The translations under genes were made by a program, and so were the position numbers. Of a stretch of DNA of 64,000 nt, positions 39,956 through 50,182 are shown piece after piece (position 1 is the stretch's first letter; every line of letters starts with the position of its first letter). Below the pieces are notes generated by a model. The model was not told the origin of the DNA. It searched no databases and saw only the letters and a list, made by a program, of their open reading frames with translations. Origin of the DNA: Methylobacterium aerolatum (GTDB lineage: Bacteria; Pseudomonadota; Alphaproteobacteria; Rhizobiales; Beijerinckiaceae); NCBI RefSeq assembly GCF_022179085.1, contig NZ_BPQE01000002.1:124001-188000 (forward strand), read 5' to 3'.

Positions 39956-40978
39956 ATGCGAGCCCTGCAACTCTTCGGCGACCGTGACCTGCGCCTGACC
40001 GAGGTCGAGCCGCCGCCGGCCCCCGGTCCCGGCGAGGTCCGGCTGCGCATCCGGGCTGTCGGCCTCAACTTCATCGACGTCTGGGGTTTCCGCGGCATGG
40101 CCTTCGCCAAGCGGAAGATGCCCCTCATCGTCGGCGCCGAGGCGGCGGGCGAGGTCGAATCGGTGGGCGAGGGCGTGACGAGGCTCTCCGTCGGCACCCG
40201 CGTGGTGCCCTACGGCGCCCTCACCTGCGGCCATTGCCGGGCCTGCCGCGAGGGCCGCGACAACCTCTGCGAGGAGGTGGGCGGCGTGATGGGCTTCCAC
40301 ATCGACGGCTTCGCCCGCGAACTCGTCACCCTGCCCGCCCGCCTCGTGGTGCCGGTGCCGGACGGCGTCTCCGACACCGATGCCGCCTGCGCGGGCATCG
40401 CCTTCGGTACCGTGCAGCACATGCTGTTCGACAACGCGAAGCTGGAGCCGGGCGAGAGCGTCCTCGTCCATGCCGGCGGCTCGGGGATCGGCACGGCGGC
40501 GATCCGCATGGCCAAGGCCATCGGCTGCACGGTCTACACGACGGTCGGCGACGACGAGAAGGGCGCCAAGGCCGCCGAGCTCGGGGCCGACCACGTCGTC
40601 AACTACCGCACCGAGCGGTTCGAGGGAGAGGTCCGGCGCCTGACCAAGCGCAAGGGCGTGGACGTGGTGTTCGAGCATGTCGGCGCCGACACGTGGAACG
40701 GCTCGCTCCTGTGCCTGAAGCGGGGCGGGCGCCTCGTGACCTGCGGCTCGACTTCCGGCCCCACCACCACGATGAACCTGATGCAGCTCTTCCAGCAGCA
40801 ATACCGCATCACCGGATCCTTCGGCTGCTCGCTCGCCAACATCGCGCAGTCGCTCGACAAGATGGCGCAGGGCATCCTCCCGGTGGTGGACACGGTCTAT
40901 CCGATGACCGACTTCACGGCGGGGCTGGAGCGGCTCGAATCGCGCAAGGTCTTCGGGAAGATCCTCGTTTCGCTGTGA
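39956..40978 (+). CDS. Zinc-type MDR alcohol dehydrogenase (AdhXL-like)
   Basis: 340 residues. The structural zinc lobe is intact (CGHCRACREGRDNLC), the cofactor loop is HAGGSGIGTAAIRMAKAIG, and GADHVVNY and ITGSFGCSLANI follow. A dehydrogenase of this kind lies next to the LpxXL acyltransferase in the rhizobial very-long-chain lipid A cluster, as here (124-base gap). Its exact reaction in that pathway is not settled. ATG 39956 is chosen; a GTG at 39944 is in frame. Confidence 0.85.
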   Translation: MRALQLFGDRDLRLTEVEPPPAPGPGEVRLRIRAVGLNFIDVWGFRGMAFAKRKMPLIVGAEAAGEVESVGEGVTRLSVGTRVVPYGALTCGHCRACREGRDNLCEEVGGVMGFHIDGFARELVTLPARLVVPVPDGVSDTDAACAGIAFGTVQHMLFDNAKLEPGESVLVHAGGSGIGTAAIRMAKAIGCTVYTTVGDDEKGAKAAELGADHVVNYRTERFEGEVRRLTKRKGVDVVFEHVGADTWNGSLLCLKRGGRLVTCGSTSGPTTTMNLMQLFQQQYRITGSFGCSLANIAQSLDKMAQGILPVVDTVYPMTDFTAGLERLESRKVFGKILVSL

Positions 40979-41102
40979 CGGGCTCGCACCGACCCGTCAT
41001 TGCGCGTGTCAGCCATCCCCCATTCGCGCTGCACCGCAAAACGTGGTCTAAGGCATCCGTTCGACCACGGCCCGGCTCCGGGCGGTCCCGGAACCCGACC
41101 CC

Positions 41103-42098
41103 GTGCTGCGTCTCGCCCTCATCCTGAAGCGGTCCTTCCCGAAGCTTGCCGGCTACGCCAGCATCCCGCTGATCCGCTTCGTCTTCGCCCTGGCGCGGCT
41201 CCTCGGCCCGCAGCGGGCGGCGGATTTCGGCGGCGGGCTCCTGCGCCGGATCGGCCCCTGGCTGCCGGCCCACCGCACGGCGCTCGCCAACATCGCCGCC
41301 GCCTTCCCCGGCATGGACGAGGCGGAAGTGAGGGCCATCGCCCTGGCGGCCTGGGACAATCTCGGCCGGACGGGTGCGGAGTACGCCCATCTCGACACGC
41401 TGTTCGACTACGAACCCGACGCGACGGGGCCGCTGCGCAGCGAGGTGGCGGGCATCGACCACTTCTTCAGCCTGCGGGACGACGGGCAGCCCGGCCTGAT
41501 CTTCTCCGCCCACCTCGCCAACTGGGAGCTGCCCGCGATCTGCGCGGCGAAGTTCGGTCTGGAGGCGACCGCCGTCTTCCGCCCGCCGAACAACCCCGCC
41601 GCCGAACGGCTGGTGCGGGAGGTCCGCCGCAGCACCATGGGCGGGCTCGCCGCCTCCGGCCCCGGCTCGGCCTTCGCCATGCAAGGCGTGGTGGAGCGCG
41701 GCGGCCACCTCGGCCAGCTCATCGACCAGCACTTCACCCGGGGCGTGGTGGTGACCTTCTTCGGGCGGCCGTGCCTCGTGAACCCGTTGCTCGGCAAGCT
41801 CGCCCGTCACCACGAATGCCCGGTCCACGGGGCGCGGGTGGTGCGCCTGCCGGGCGAGCGGTTCCGCCTCGAACTCACCCCCCCGCTGACCCTGCCGCGG
41901 GCGGCGGACGGATCCATCGACGTGCCCGGCGCCATGCAGGCGATGACGGACGTGATCGAGGGATGGGTGCGGGAGAATCCCGGCCAATGGCTGTGGATGC
42001 ACCGCCGCTGGCGGCCGGACATGCTGCCGAAAGCCGCGGAGCGCCAGGGCGGACCTCAAGGCAACGTGACTTCACAGAAGGAGCGGGCCGCGCTGTGA
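41103..42098 (+). CDS. lpxXL: Lipid A lauroyl/very-long-chain acyltransferase (LpxXL/HtrB family)
   Basis: 331 residues from GTG. The LPLAT catalytic motif H-x4-E is present (His137, Glu142 in SAHLANWE), with an N-terminal hydrophobic stretch (IPLIRFVFALARLLG) and NPGQWLWMHRRW near the end. HtrB/LpxL enzymes add secondary acyl chains to lipid A at the inner membrane. The neighbouring ketoacyl synthase and zinc dehydrogenase suggest the LpxXL subtype that transfers a C26-C28 chain from AcpXL; that specificity is inferred from context. Confidence 0.85.
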   Translation: MLRLALILKRSFPKLAGYASIPLIRFVFALARLLGPQRAADFGGGLLRRIGPWLPAHRTALANIAAAFPGMDEAEVRAIALAAWDNLGRTGAEYAHLDTLFDYEPDATGPLRSEVAGIDHFFSLRDDGQPGLIFSAHLANWELPAICAAKFGLEATAVFRPPNNPAAERLVREVRRSTMGGLAASGPGSAFAMQGVVERGGHLGQLIDQHFTRGVVVTFFGRPCLVNPLLGKLARHHECPVHGARVVRLPGERFRLELTPPLTLPRAADGSIDVPGAMQAMTDVIEGWVRENPGQWLWMHRRWRPDMLPKAAERQGGPQGNVTSQKERAAL

Positions 42099-42108
42099 TC
42101 ATCCGGTG

Positions 42109-42939
42109 ATGGAGCACACGCGCGTTCGCCGACGGCCGGACTCCCTCGGGACGCCCCTGCGCATCGCGGGCCGGCTCGCCCTTCTCCTCGGCCTTTCGGG
42201 CCTGGCCCGGCCGGCGGCGGCGGAGCCGGTGGCCGCCGTGGTGGAGATGTACACGAGCCAGGGTTGCGCCGCCTGCCGCGCCGCCGACCCGATCATGCGC
42301 GAGCTGGCCGCCCAGCCGGGCGTGCTCGCCCTGACCCTGCCCGTCACCTACTGGGACTATCTCGGTTGGAAAGACACGCTGGCCCTGCGCGGCTTCAACG
42401 AGCGGCAGCGCGCCTACGCCCACGCCCGGGGCGCCCGGCAGGTGGTGACGCCGCAGGCGGTGGTAAACGGCGGCCAGGCGGTGATCGTCGGCTCGAATCG
42501 CCCCGCCCTCGACAAGGCGTTGAAGGACGCGGGCCAAGCGCCCCCCCTGCCGGTGACGGTGTCGGCGCAGACGCAAGGCCCCCTGATCGTCATCGACGTC
42601 TCGGGCCGTGCCCCCGACACCGCGACCGCGACCGCGACCGCGAAGCCGAAGCCGGCCGGCAAGGGCGAGGACAAGGCCGAGGTGTGGCTCGTGCCCCTCG
42701 TCAGATCGCGGGTCACCAAGGTGGAGACCGGGGAGAATGGCGGGCGCGTCGCGAACGACGTGAACATCGTCCGCAGCCTCCAGCGCCTCGGATCCTGGGC
42801 CGGCCAACCGGTCCATTTCGAGATCCCCGCCACGGGCGGCGTGCTCGATGGGGCCGACGGCTATGCCGTCCTGGTCCAATACGCCCGGGAAGGCCGGATC
42901 GGCCGCATCCTCGGCGCCGCCAAGGGACCGGGCCTCTAA
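42109..42939 (+). CDS. DUF1223 exported thioredoxin-like protein
   Basis: 276 residues with a signal segment ([16 protein letters not shown]). [20 protein letters not shown] holds a CxxC in a thioredoxin-like position, and [16 protein letters not shown] with [11 protein letters not shown] is diagnostic of DUF1223. Function is unproven; redox or disulfide work in the periplasm is likely from the fold. It starts 10 bases after the acyltransferase gene. A Thr-Ala tandem (TATATATAK) occurs mid-protein. Confidence 0.88.
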   Translation: MEHTRVRRRPDSLGTPLRIAGRLALLLGLSGLARPAAAEPVAAVVEMYTSQGCAACRAADPIMRELAAQPGVLALTLPVTYWDYLGWKDTLALRGFNERQRAYAHARGARQVVTPQAVVNGGQAVIVGSNRPALDKALKDAGQAPPLPVTVSAQTQGPLIVIDVSGRAPDTATATATAKPKPAGKGEDKAEVWLVPLVRSRVTKVETGENGGRVANDVNIVRSLQRLGSWAGQPVHFEIPATGGVLDGADGYAVLVQYAREGRIGRILGAAKGPGL

Positions 42940-42975
42940 GGCAGCCTCGGTCAGCCTCGGATCACGGCGCTCTCC

Positions 42976-43007
42976 CGTCATCGCGAGCGCAGCGGTGGCG
43001 ATCCGGA
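42976..43007. repeat. Family A palindrome, single left arm
   Basis: CGTCATCGCGAGCGCAGCG followed by GTGGCGATCCGG. It lies in the gap before hslU; a GC-rich stretch like the one near 8005 follows at 43045-43085. Confidence 0.6.
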
Positions 43008-43141
43008 AATCTCGGAAAACGCTCCGGAGGAGGTCCCTCTTGCGGGCGTCCTGCGGGCGGAGCCCCTTGCGCGGCGGGCGCGGGGACCCCATTCCCGCTC
43101 TTGTCCGGCACGAGGGTCCGGGGATCAGGAAAGAGCCACGC

Positions 43142-44455
43142 GTGACGACGTTCTCTCCCCGCGAGATCGTGTCCGAACTCGATCGTTTCATTGTCGGGCA
43201 GCACGACGCCAAACGCGCGGTGGCCATTGCCCTGCGCAACCGGTGGCGGCGCCAGCAGCTCACCGGCCCCCTGCGGGAAGAGGTGGCGCCCAAGAACATC
43301 CTGATGATCGGGCCGACGGGCTGCGGCAAGACCGAGATCGCCCGCCGCCTCGCCCGGCTCGCCAACGCGCCCTTCCTGAAGGTCGAGGCCACGAAGTTCA
43401 CCGAGGTCGGCTATGTCGGCCGCGACGTGGAGCAGATCGTGCGCGACCTCGTGGAGGTGTCGATCGGCCTGACGCGGCAGGCGAAGCGCGAGGCGGTGCG
43501 GGCTAAGGCGGAGGCGGCGGCCGAGAACCGCATCCTCGACGCGCTGGTGGGCCCGACCGCCAGCGCGGCCACCCGCGACAGTTTCCGGCGCAAGCTGCGC
43601 AACAACGAACTGGACGACAAGGAGGTCGAGCTCGAACTCAGCGGCGGCACCCCGGCCGGGCTGCCGATGTTCGAGATTCCCGGCGTGCCGGGCGCCTCCA
43701 TGGGCGCCATCAACATCGGCGATATGCTGGGCAAGGCGCTCGGCGGCCAGCGGGGCAAGCCCCGCCGCATCACGGTGCGGGATGCCCACGCCCCGCTGCT
43801 GGCGGAGGAATCCGACAAGCTCGTGGACGACGAGGCCCTGACCCGGGAGGCGATCCGCGAGGTCGAGGACAACGGCATCGTCTTCCTCGACGAGATCGAC
43901 AAGATCTGCGCCCGCGAGGGCCGCCAGGGGGGCGACGTCTCCCGCGAGGGCGTGCAGCGGGACCTCCTGCCGCTGATCGAGGGGACGACGGTGGCGACGA
44001 AGCACGGGCCGGTGAAGACCGACCACGTGCTGTTCATCGCGAGCGGTGCCTTCCACGTCTCGAAGCCCGCCGACCTCCTGCCGGAGTTGCAGGGCCGCCT
44101 GCCGATCCGCGTGGAGTTGCAGCCGCTCACCGTGGACGACTTCAAGCAGATCCTGACCGCCACCGAGGCCAGTCTGATCAAGCAGACCCTCGCCCTCATG
44201 GCGACGGAGGGCGTGACCCTCGACTTCACCGAGGATTCCATCGACGCCCTGGCCCGCGTCGCGGTGGAGGTGAACGGCTCCGTGGAGAACATCGGCGCTC
44301 GCCGCCTGCAGACGGTGCTGGAGCGGGTCCTCGACGAGATCTCCTTCACCGCCACCGACCGCTCCGGCGAGACCGTGACGATCGACGCCGCCTACGTCCG
44401 GGACCGGGTTCAGAACCTCGCCGCCAACGCGGACCTGAGCCGCTTCATCCTGTGA
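43142..44455 (+). CDS. hslU: ATP-dependent protease ATPase subunit HslU (ClpY)
   Basis: 437 residues from GTG, preceded by AGGAAAGAG. The AAA+ Walker A GPTGCGKT (57-64), Walker [11 protein letters not shown], the intermediate I-domain and the C-terminal docking tail (ADLSRFIL) are intact. HslU unfolds proteins and feeds them to the HslV peptidase. hslV is usually next door but is not adjacent here; upstream is DUF1223. The end overlaps the exporter start as GTGA. Confidence 0.96.
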   Translation: MTTFSPREIVSELDRFIVGQHDAKRAVAIALRNRWRRQQLTGPLREEVAPKNILMIGPTGCGKTEIARRLARLANAPFLKVEATKFTEVGYVGRDVEQIVRDLVEVSIGLTRQAKREAVRAKAEAAAENRILDALVGPTASAATRDSFRRKLRNNELDDKEVELELSGGTPAGLPMFEIPGVPGASMGAINIGDMLGKALGGQRGKPRRITVRDAHAPLLAEESDKLVDDEALTREAIREVEDNGIVFLDEIDKICAREGRQGGDVSREGVQRDLLPLIEGTTVATKHGPVKTDHVLFIASGAFHVSKPADLLPELQGRLPIRVELQPLTVDDFKQILTATEASLIKQTLALMATEGVTLDFTEDSIDALARVAVEVNGSVENIGARRLQTVLERVLDEISFTATDRSGETVTIDAAYVRDRVQNLAANADLSRFIL

Positions 44456-45315
44456 GGGCGACCCCACGGGAGGGAGACCCCTCGGTCCTCCTCCCGGTGG
44501 CGGCGCTCGTTGCCGGCATGGTCTCGCTCCAGGGCGGGGCCACCTTCGCCAAGACGCTGTTTCCCACGGTCGGGCCGGCCGGGACCTCGTTCCTGCGCGT
44601 CGGCTTCTCGGCGCTGATCCTCCTCGGCTTCTGGCGCCCGTGGCGGCGGACCCTGCCGTTGCGCGAGGCGGGCTGGATCTGGCTCTACGGCTCGGCGCTC
44701 GGCCTCATGAACCTGCTGTTCTACCTCGCCATCGTCCGGCTGCCCCTGGGGCCGGCCGTGGCGATCGAGTTCACCGGGCCGCTGGCGGTGGCGATCGTCG
44801 CCTCCCGCCGCCTGAGCGATTTCCTGTGGATCGGCGTCGCCGTCACGGGGCTCACGCTGCTCCTGCCCTTCACCGCGACGGACGGGCTCGATCCCCTCGG
44901 GGTCCTCCTCGCCCTCGGTGCGGCCCTGGCCTGGGCCCTCTACATTCTGTTCGGGCAGCGGGCCGGGCGCCTCGACGGAGGGCAGGCCGTGTCCATCGGG
45001 ATGCTCACGGCGGCCATCGTGATCGCGCCCTTCGGGATCGCCGAGGGCGGCGCGGGTCTCCTGGCGCCGCCGGTGCTGCTGGCGGGCCTCGCCGTGGCCG
45101 TGCTGTCGAGCGCCCTGCCCTACTCGCTGGAGATGGTCGCCCTGCGGCGCCTCGACCGGAAGACCTTCGGCATCCTTCTCAGCCTCGAGCCGGCGCTGGC
45201 CGCCTGTGCCGGGCTGGTCCTGCTGGATGAGCGAATCACCCCGACGCAATGGCTCGCCATCGCTCTGGTGATCGCGGCTTCGGCGGGCATTACCGCGAGT
45301 GCGCGGCGACGGTGA
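44452..45315 (+). CDS. rhtA: EamA/RhtA-family amino acid exporter
   Basis: 287 residues with ten hydrophobic segments in two EamA halves, as in RhtA (threonine/homoserine exporter). [53 protein letters not shown] and [26 protein letters not shown] are family hallmarks. GTG 44452 overlaps the hslU stop by four bases, which implies coupled translation although the functions look unrelated. Confidence 0.87.
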   Translation: MRATPREGDPSVLLPVAALVAGMVSLQGGATFAKTLFPTVGPAGTSFLRVGFSALILLGFWRPWRRTLPLREAGWIWLYGSALGLMNLLFYLAIVRLPLGPAVAIEFTGPLAVAIVASRRLSDFLWIGVAVTGLTLLLPFTATDGLDPLGVLLALGAALAWALYILFGQRAGRLDGGQAVSIGMLTAAIVIAPFGIAEGGAGLLAPPVLLAGLAVAVLSSALPYSLEMVALRRLDRKTFGILLSLEPALAACAGLVLLDERITPTQWLAIALVIAASAGITASARRR

Positions 45316-45344
45316 GGGGCTGGCCGGTCTGCAACACGCGCAGC

Positions 45345-45372
45345 CTCATTGCGAGCCCGGCGAAGCAATGAC
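45345..45372. repeat. Family A palindrome, fragment
   Basis: CTCATTGCGAGCCCGGCGAAG followed by CAATGAC, a shortened left arm, in the 192-base gap between the convergent rhtA and EIIA genes. Nothing else is seen in that gap. Confidence 0.5.
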
Positions 45373-45507
45373 AAGAGGGCTTCGTGTCCACCGGGACCTT
45401 GACGGCCACGACGGGACGACCGCCGATCACTCGGCTCGATAACGAAGACGCGGCACATCCTCGGATGGCGTCGGCTCGCGTTCGCACTGGCGAGACAGGC
45501 GCCGGGC

Positions 45508-45909
45508 CTACTTCCCCGCCAGCACCCGGGACGCCACGTTGATGTACTTGCGGCCCGCCTCCTGGGCGTGGAGCACCGCGTCGCCGAGGCTCTCCTCGTC
45601 GCGGACGCTGGCAAGCTTGATCAGCATCGGCAGGTTGATGCCGGCCACCACCTCCACCGAGCCGCCGTTCATGCACGACAGGGCGAGGTTGGAGGGCGTG
45701 CCGCCGAACATGTCGGTCAACACCACCACCCCGTCACCGGAGTTCACGCGGCAGACCGCGGACATGATGTCCCGCCGCCGCAATTCCATATCGTCCTCCG
45801 GCCCGATCGTGATCGTTTCGATCTGATCCTGAGGGCCGACCACATGCTCCAGCGCGGCCTTGAACTCGGTCGCGAGCAGTCCGTGGGTGACGAGCACCAT
45901 GCCAATCAT
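45508..45909 (-). CDS. PTS EIIA component, mannose-type (PtsA/ManX-like)
   Basis: 133 residues. MIGMVLVTHG carries the phosphorylated His9, and VVVLTDMFGGTPSNLAL is the EIIA-Man signature. In alphaproteobacteria this orphan EIIA works with EI-Ntr and HPr as a regulatory PTS rather than a sugar importer. ATG 45909 is preferred to a GTG six bases upstream. It lies 189 bases after hprK. An HPr gene normally follows but is absent here. Confidence 0.92.
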   Translation of the reverse strand: MIGMVLVTHGLLATEFKAALEHVVGPQDQIETITIGPEDDMELRRRDIMSAVCRVNSGDGVVVLTDMFGGTPSNLALSCMNGGSVEVVAGINLPMLIKLASVRDEESLGDAVLHAQEAGRKYINVASRVLAGK

Positions 45910-46098
45910 CGACACGTGTTCCGACGTCCTGTGTCATCCGCCATGTTGTGCATTGCACAGTTTCTCACAAGACGAACGCGACTCTTTGCCCGGACATTTC
46001 TCAAATCATGCCACGGCGAGGGGGCGAGCGCCATGGGGCAAGGGGCCGTTGCGCATTTCGCCCGTCGTGTGCGGCTGCGAAGTCACGCCCGGCAGGGT

Positions 46099-46539
46099 TC
46101 AGACCCAGCCCTTGCGCAGGGCGGCCCGCACCAGGAGCGGGGCGAGGCCCGCTTGGCGCACGTCCCGGTCGAGGACGAGGCGTGGCAGGGCGATCCCGAG
46201 GATGCGCGCGTCGGCGGGGGGCTCCGGCAGGCGCGGGGCGGTGCCGACGAGGTCGATGACGAGGGCGAGGATCGCCTCCTCCCGGGTGGCGAGGCCGAGT
46301 TCGGCCGCCGTGCGGATGCCCTGGCCGCGAATCTCGACCCGGCACGCCTCGGCCGCGTGGGCGCGCGCCGCGAGGCGCCCGTCCCGCGCTTCGACTCGCA
46401 CGCGGTCGTCGGCGACGAGCGCCCCCTCGAAGCTGTCCGCCAGGAGGAGCGCCAGGGTCGACTTGCCGGCCCCCGAATCACCGCGAATCAGGATGCCCGC
46501 CCCGTTCATGACGACGCAGGCGGCGTGGAGGGTCTCCAT
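46099..46539 (-). CDS. hprK: HPr kinase/phosphatase, short alphaproteobacterial form
   Basis: 146 residues, only the catalytic domain: P-loop GDSGAGKS at 20-27, LVADDRV, and the signature region EIRGQGI. It phosphorylates or dephosphorylates HPr on Ser. The short form lacking the N-terminal domain is normal in Alphaproteobacteria. Start and chvG stop overlap as TGATG, so it is translated with the kinase gene. Confidence 0.9.
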   Translation of the reverse strand: METLHAACVVMNGAGILIRGDSGAGKSTLALLLADSFEGALVADDRVRVEARDGRLAARAHAAEACRVEIRGQGIRTAAELGLATREEAILALVIDLVGTAPRLPEPPADARILGIALPRLVLDRDVRQAGLAPLLVRAALRKGWV

Positions 46540-48380
46540 CAGGCGGCGTGCTGCGAAAGCTGGCGGGTGGCCGCCGGCAGACGGACGATGAAGCGGGCGC
46601 CGCGAATCGTCGGCTGCCCCTCTTCGTCGGGGGCGCCGGGCCGGTTCTCGGCACGGATCGTGCCGCGGTGGGCCTGGACGATCTGGCGCGAGATGGACAG
46701 GCCGAGGCCGGAATTCTGGCCGAAGCCCTGCTCCGGCCGGTCGGTGTAGAAGCGCTCGAAGATCCGCTCCAGCGCGTGCTCGGGGATGCCCGGCCCCTCG
46801 TCCTCGCAAACCAGTTCGATCTCGCCCCGCACCCGCCGCAGCGCGATCCGCACCTTGGCGTCCGAGGGCGAGAAGGACCGGGCGTTATCGAGGAGGTTGT
46901 TCACCACCTGCCCGAGGCGGCTGTCGTGACCGATGATCGCGTAGGCGCCCTCGGGGTCGTTGGGATCGAGGTCGAGCTGGATCAGGCAATCCTTCGCCCG
47001 GCGCCGCTCGTTGGCCACCGAGACCACGGTGGTCAGGAGCTTCTTGAGATCGACCCGGCGCGCCTCGGCGCGGGCCAGCTCCGCATCGAGGCGGGAGGCG
47101 TCGGCGATGTCGCTGATCAGGCGGTCGAGGCGCTTCACGTCGTGCTGGATGATCGCCATGAGACGGCCGCGCGACTCCTCGGTCCGGGCGAGCGGCAGGG
47201 TCTCGACGGCGCTGCGCAGCGAGGTGAGCGGGTTCTTCAACTCGTGGCTCACGTCGGCGGCGAAGTTCTCGATGGCGTCGATCCGCCGGTAGAGCGCTTG
47301 GGTCATGTCCCGCAGGGCGCCGGAGAGGTGGCCGATCTCGTCGGTGCGCTCCGTGAAATCGGGGATCTCCTCGCGGGCCTTGATGCCCATGCGGACCTTC
47401 TCGGCGGCCTCCGCGAGGCGCCGGACAGGACCGGCGATGGCGCCCGCCAGCAGGAAGGACAGCACCACCATCACCACGGCGGCGATGAGGAAGACCTGGA
47501 ACAGGCCGAACCGCTCGGAGGCGATGACGCGGTCGATGGAATCACCCTGGGTCGAGATCAGCAGCGCGCCGCGCACGGCGCCGGCCTTGTGGATCGGCAC
47601 CGCGACCGAAACCGTGGTCTCGCCCAGGGCGTTGCGGCGCACGAGGCTGCCCCGCGCCCCGTTCAGCGCCGCCTGGACCTCGCGCAGGGAGTGACCGTTG
47701 GTCGGGCCCGCCTCCTCCTGGGGGGCGGAGCGCCCGAACAGGCCGGTGAGCTTGGCATGGACGGCGTCGAAGGCCGATTCGAGGAGGCCCGCCTTGTGGG
47801 GGCGGCCCGTGGCGAGGCCGGTCGCGGGATCCGGCCGGGCGGCGTCGCCGCGCTTGAACGAGGTCCGGGTGTCGAAGAGCAGCCCGCCTTCTTCGTCGTA
47901 GATGCGCGCGCGGTTGCCGGTCGGCGTCACGAGACGGGCGAGCAGCGGGGCGACCCGCTCGGGGTTGAGGGAGAAGGCCAGCGAGCGGGCCTCCTCCTCG
48001 GCGTCGCCCGCCTGCTGCTGCAGGAGCTTGTCCGGGTCGATGCGGATCGTATCGGGATCGACGGAGGCCGAGGCGGCGATGGCGCTCGCGATGATCTCGC
48101 CCTGGATGGCGAGGCTCTGGACGCGGGCCTGGATCAGCCCCTGCCGGAACTGGTTCAGGTAGAGGAACCCGACGAGCAGCGCGATCAACCCCACGAGGTT
48201 GAGGACGACGATGCGCCGGGTCAGGCTGGACGAGGCGCGCTGGCCGACCGCATCCCACAGGGTGCGGGGCAGGCGCAGCGGAGACGACAGGACGTGGCCG
48301 AGGGACCCCTTGGGGGCGGCCTCGTCGGTGGAGGCGTTGGGATGCGACACGGGCAGCGGATCCGTCCTTCCTGGGATCAC
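46539..48380 (-). CDS. chvG: Sensor histidine kinase ChvG (ExoS)
   Basis: 613 residues from GTG. Two membrane helices ([41 protein letters not shown]) flank a periplasmic sensor of about 200 residues. HAMP, then HisKA ([19 protein letters not shown]) and HATPase_c ([26 protein letters not shown]) follow. ChvG senses acid or envelope change in rhizobia and Agrobacterium. Overlaps chvI by four bases (GTGA) and hprK by one. Confidence 0.94.
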   Translation of the reverse strand: MIPGRTDPLPVSHPNASTDEAAPKGSLGHVLSSPLRLPRTLWDAVGQRASSSLTRRIVVLNLVGLIALLVGFLYLNQFRQGLIQARVQSLAIQGEIIASAIAASASVDPDTIRIDPDKLLQQQAGDAEEEARSLAFSLNPERVAPLLARLVTPTGNRARIYDEEGGLLFDTRTSFKRGDAARPDPATGLATGRPHKAGLLESAFDAVHAKLTGLFGRSAPQEEAGPTNGHSLREVQAALNGARGSLVRRNALGETTVSVAVPIHKAGAVRGALLISTQGDSIDRVIASERFGLFQVFLIAAVVMVVLSFLLAGAIAGPVRRLAEAAEKVRMGIKAREEIPDFTERTDEIGHLSGALRDMTQALYRRIDAIENFAADVSHELKNPLTSLRSAVETLPLARTEESRGRLMAIIQHDVKRLDRLISDIADASRLDAELARAEARRVDLKKLLTTVVSVANERRRAKDCLIQLDLDPNDPEGAYAIIGHDSRLGQVVNNLLDNARSFSPSDAKVRIALRRVRGEIELVCEDEGPGIPEHALERIFERFYTDRPEQGFGQNSGLGLSISRQIVQAHRGTIRAENRPGAPDEEGQPTIRGARFIVRLPAATRQLSQHAA

Positions 48381-49087
48381 GCCTCCTTGAACCGGTAGCC
48401 GACGCCGTAGAGCGTCTCGATCATGTCGAAGCTCTGGTCGGTCGCCTTGAACTTCTTGCGCAGGCGCTTGATGTGGCTGTCGATGGTGCGGTCATCGACG
48501 TAGACCTGATCGTCGTAGGCCGCGTCCATCAGGGCGTTGCGGCTCTTCACCACGCCGGGCCGGTGGGCCAGCGCCTGGAGGATCAGGAACTCGGTCACGG
48601 TGAGGGTCACCGGCTCGCCCTTCCAGGTGCAGGTGTGCCGCTCCGGGTCCATCATCAGGGCGCCGCGTTCGAGCGACCGGGCCGCCGCCTCGGCCTCGCC
48701 CCGGGGGGGCGCCCCCGGCGCCTCCTTGGCGAAGCGGCGCAGCACCGCCTTCACCCGCTCCACCAGCAGACGCTGCGAGAACGGCTTATGGATGAAGTCG
48801 TCCGCGCCCATCTTGAGGCCGAACAACTCGTCGATCTCCTCGTCCTTGGAGGTGAGGAAGATGACCGGCAGGTCGGATTTCTGGCGCAGCCGCCGCAGCA
48901 ACTCCATCCCGTCCATGCGCGGCATCTTGATGTCGAAGATCGCGAGGTCGGGCGGGGAATGGCGCAGGCCGTCGAGGGCCGAGGCCCCGTCGGTGTAGGT
49001 CTGGATCCGGTAGCCTTCGGTCTCCAGCGCGATCGAGACGGAGGTCAGGATGTTCCTGTCGTCATCGACGAGGGCAATGGTCGGCAT
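48377..49087 (-). CDS. chvI: Response regulator ChvI
   Basis: 236 residues. Receiver domain with Asp52 ([11 protein letters not shown]), conserved Thr/Lys ([15 protein letters not shown]), and an OmpR-type winged helix ([42 protein letters not shown]). First gene of the chvI-chvG-hprK block. ATG 49087 is the conserved start ([10 protein letters not shown]). Targets in relatives include exopolysaccharide, motility and acid-response genes. Confidence 0.95.
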   Translation of the reverse strand: MPTIALVDDDRNILTSVSIALETEGYRIQTYTDGASALDGLRHSPPDLAIFDIKMPRMDGMELLRRLRQKSDLPVIFLTSKDEEIDELFGLKMGADDFIHKPFSQRLLVERVKAVLRRFAKEAPGAPPRGEAEAAARSLERGALMMDPERHTCTWKGEPVTLTVTEFLILQALAHRPGVVKSRNALMDAAYDDQVYVDDRTIDSHIKRLRKKFKATDQSFDMIETLYGVGYRFKEA

Positions 49088-49312
49088 GCGCGGGTCCCTG
49101 GCTGAACGGGCTTGGGCACGGTCGCTGGCGCGGCCGCATCGCATCCCGGCCCCATTGGGGCTGGCTGGAGACGCGAGGGCATTCCGCCGCGGAGGAGCGG
49201 TTCCGGCTCGCGCCGAGGGGGATGGCTGCTTTAATATGATCCCTCATAAAAAGCGAGCGGCCGTCATAGCTTGGCCGTAATCTTCGGGATCGCATGGAGG
49301 ACCGGGGACGAC

Positions 49313-50164
49313 ATGAGCGAGACGACCATCCCGCCCGAGGGCGCCCCCGACCCGGCGCAGCCCCCTTCGCAAGCTTCTTCGCAAGCCCCTGCCGAACCAC
49401 GGTTTTCGGCGCGCCCCCTGCCGGCCTCCGAAGCGCCCTTCGACGCGATCGGCCTGTCGCGGACGCTGCTGCGGACGATCCGCTCGGGCGCCCTGGCGAC
49501 GATCGGCGCCGACGGCATCCCCTTCGCCTCGCTGGTGACCATGGCCACCGACGTGGACGGCACGCCGCTGATGCTGCTGTCGCGCCTCTCGGCCCACACC
49601 CGCAACCTGCTGGCCGACCCGCGCTGTTCCCTGCTGTTCAGCCAGGGCGGCAAGGGTGATCCGCTGGCCCATCCCCGCCTCACGGTGACCGGGCGGGCCG
49701 AGCAGACCGCCGAGCCGCGGGCCCGCGGCCGCTTCCTCGCGCGCCATCCGAAGGCCAAGCTCTACGCCGACTTCCCGGACTTCGCCTTCTTCGCCCTGGT
49801 GCCCGAGGCGGGCCATCTCAACGGCGGCTTCGCCAAGGCCGCGACCCTCGACCGGTCCGAACTGCTCCTCGACCTCGCCGGGCGGGAGGCGATCGTGGCG
49901 GGCGAGGCCGGCGCCGTGGCCCACATGAACGAGGACCACGCCGACGCGCTGGCGCTCTACGCCGCCGGGGCCGGCGAAGCGGGCGCGTCCTGGCGGCTGA
50001 CCGGCCTCGATCCCGAGGGCCTCGACCTCATGGCCGGCGACCGGACGGCGCGGGTCCCGTTCCCCGAGCCGGTGGCCGACATGGGCGCCCTGCGCCGCGT
50101 TCTGGTTGCGATGGCCGCGCAGGCGCGAAGTGCCAGTCCGGCGGAAAGTTCAACTCCCGCGTGA
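49313..50164 (+). CDS. HugZ-family pyridoxamine-oxidase-like protein with DUF2470
   Basis: 283 residues. A split-barrel flavin-binding fold (GALATIGADGIPFASLVTMATDVDGTPLMLLSRLSAHTRN) is followed by a DUF2470 domain (HMNEDHADALALY). This pair matches HugZ-type proteins, some of which degrade heme. The first 30 residues are Pro/Ala/Gln-rich. ATG 49313 is chosen because an upstream extension carries no site. It is divergent from chvI, 225 bases between starts; that gap includes an AT-rich stretch (TTTAATATGATCC) likely to be promoter. Confidence 0.85.
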   Translation: MSETTIPPEGAPDPAQPPSQASSQAPAEPRFSARPLPASEAPFDAIGLSRTLLRTIRSGALATIGADGIPFASLVTMATDVDGTPLMLLSRLSAHTRNLLADPRCSLLFSQGGKGDPLAHPRLTVTGRAEQTAEPRARGRFLARHPKAKLYADFPDFAFFALVPEAGHLNGGFAKAATLDRSELLLDLAGREAIVAGEAGAVAHMNEDHADALALYAAGAGEAGASWRLTGLDPEGLDLMAGDRTARVPFPEPVADMGALRRVLVAMAAQARSASPAESSTPA

Positions 50165-50182
50165 AAGTCATGCGTTGCCGGG

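Noticed and set aside
38552-40801. Long minus-strand frame across the ketoacyl synthase, reductase and dehydrogenase genes
   Set aside because: It runs antisense through three genes with intact active sites and has no recognisable fold.
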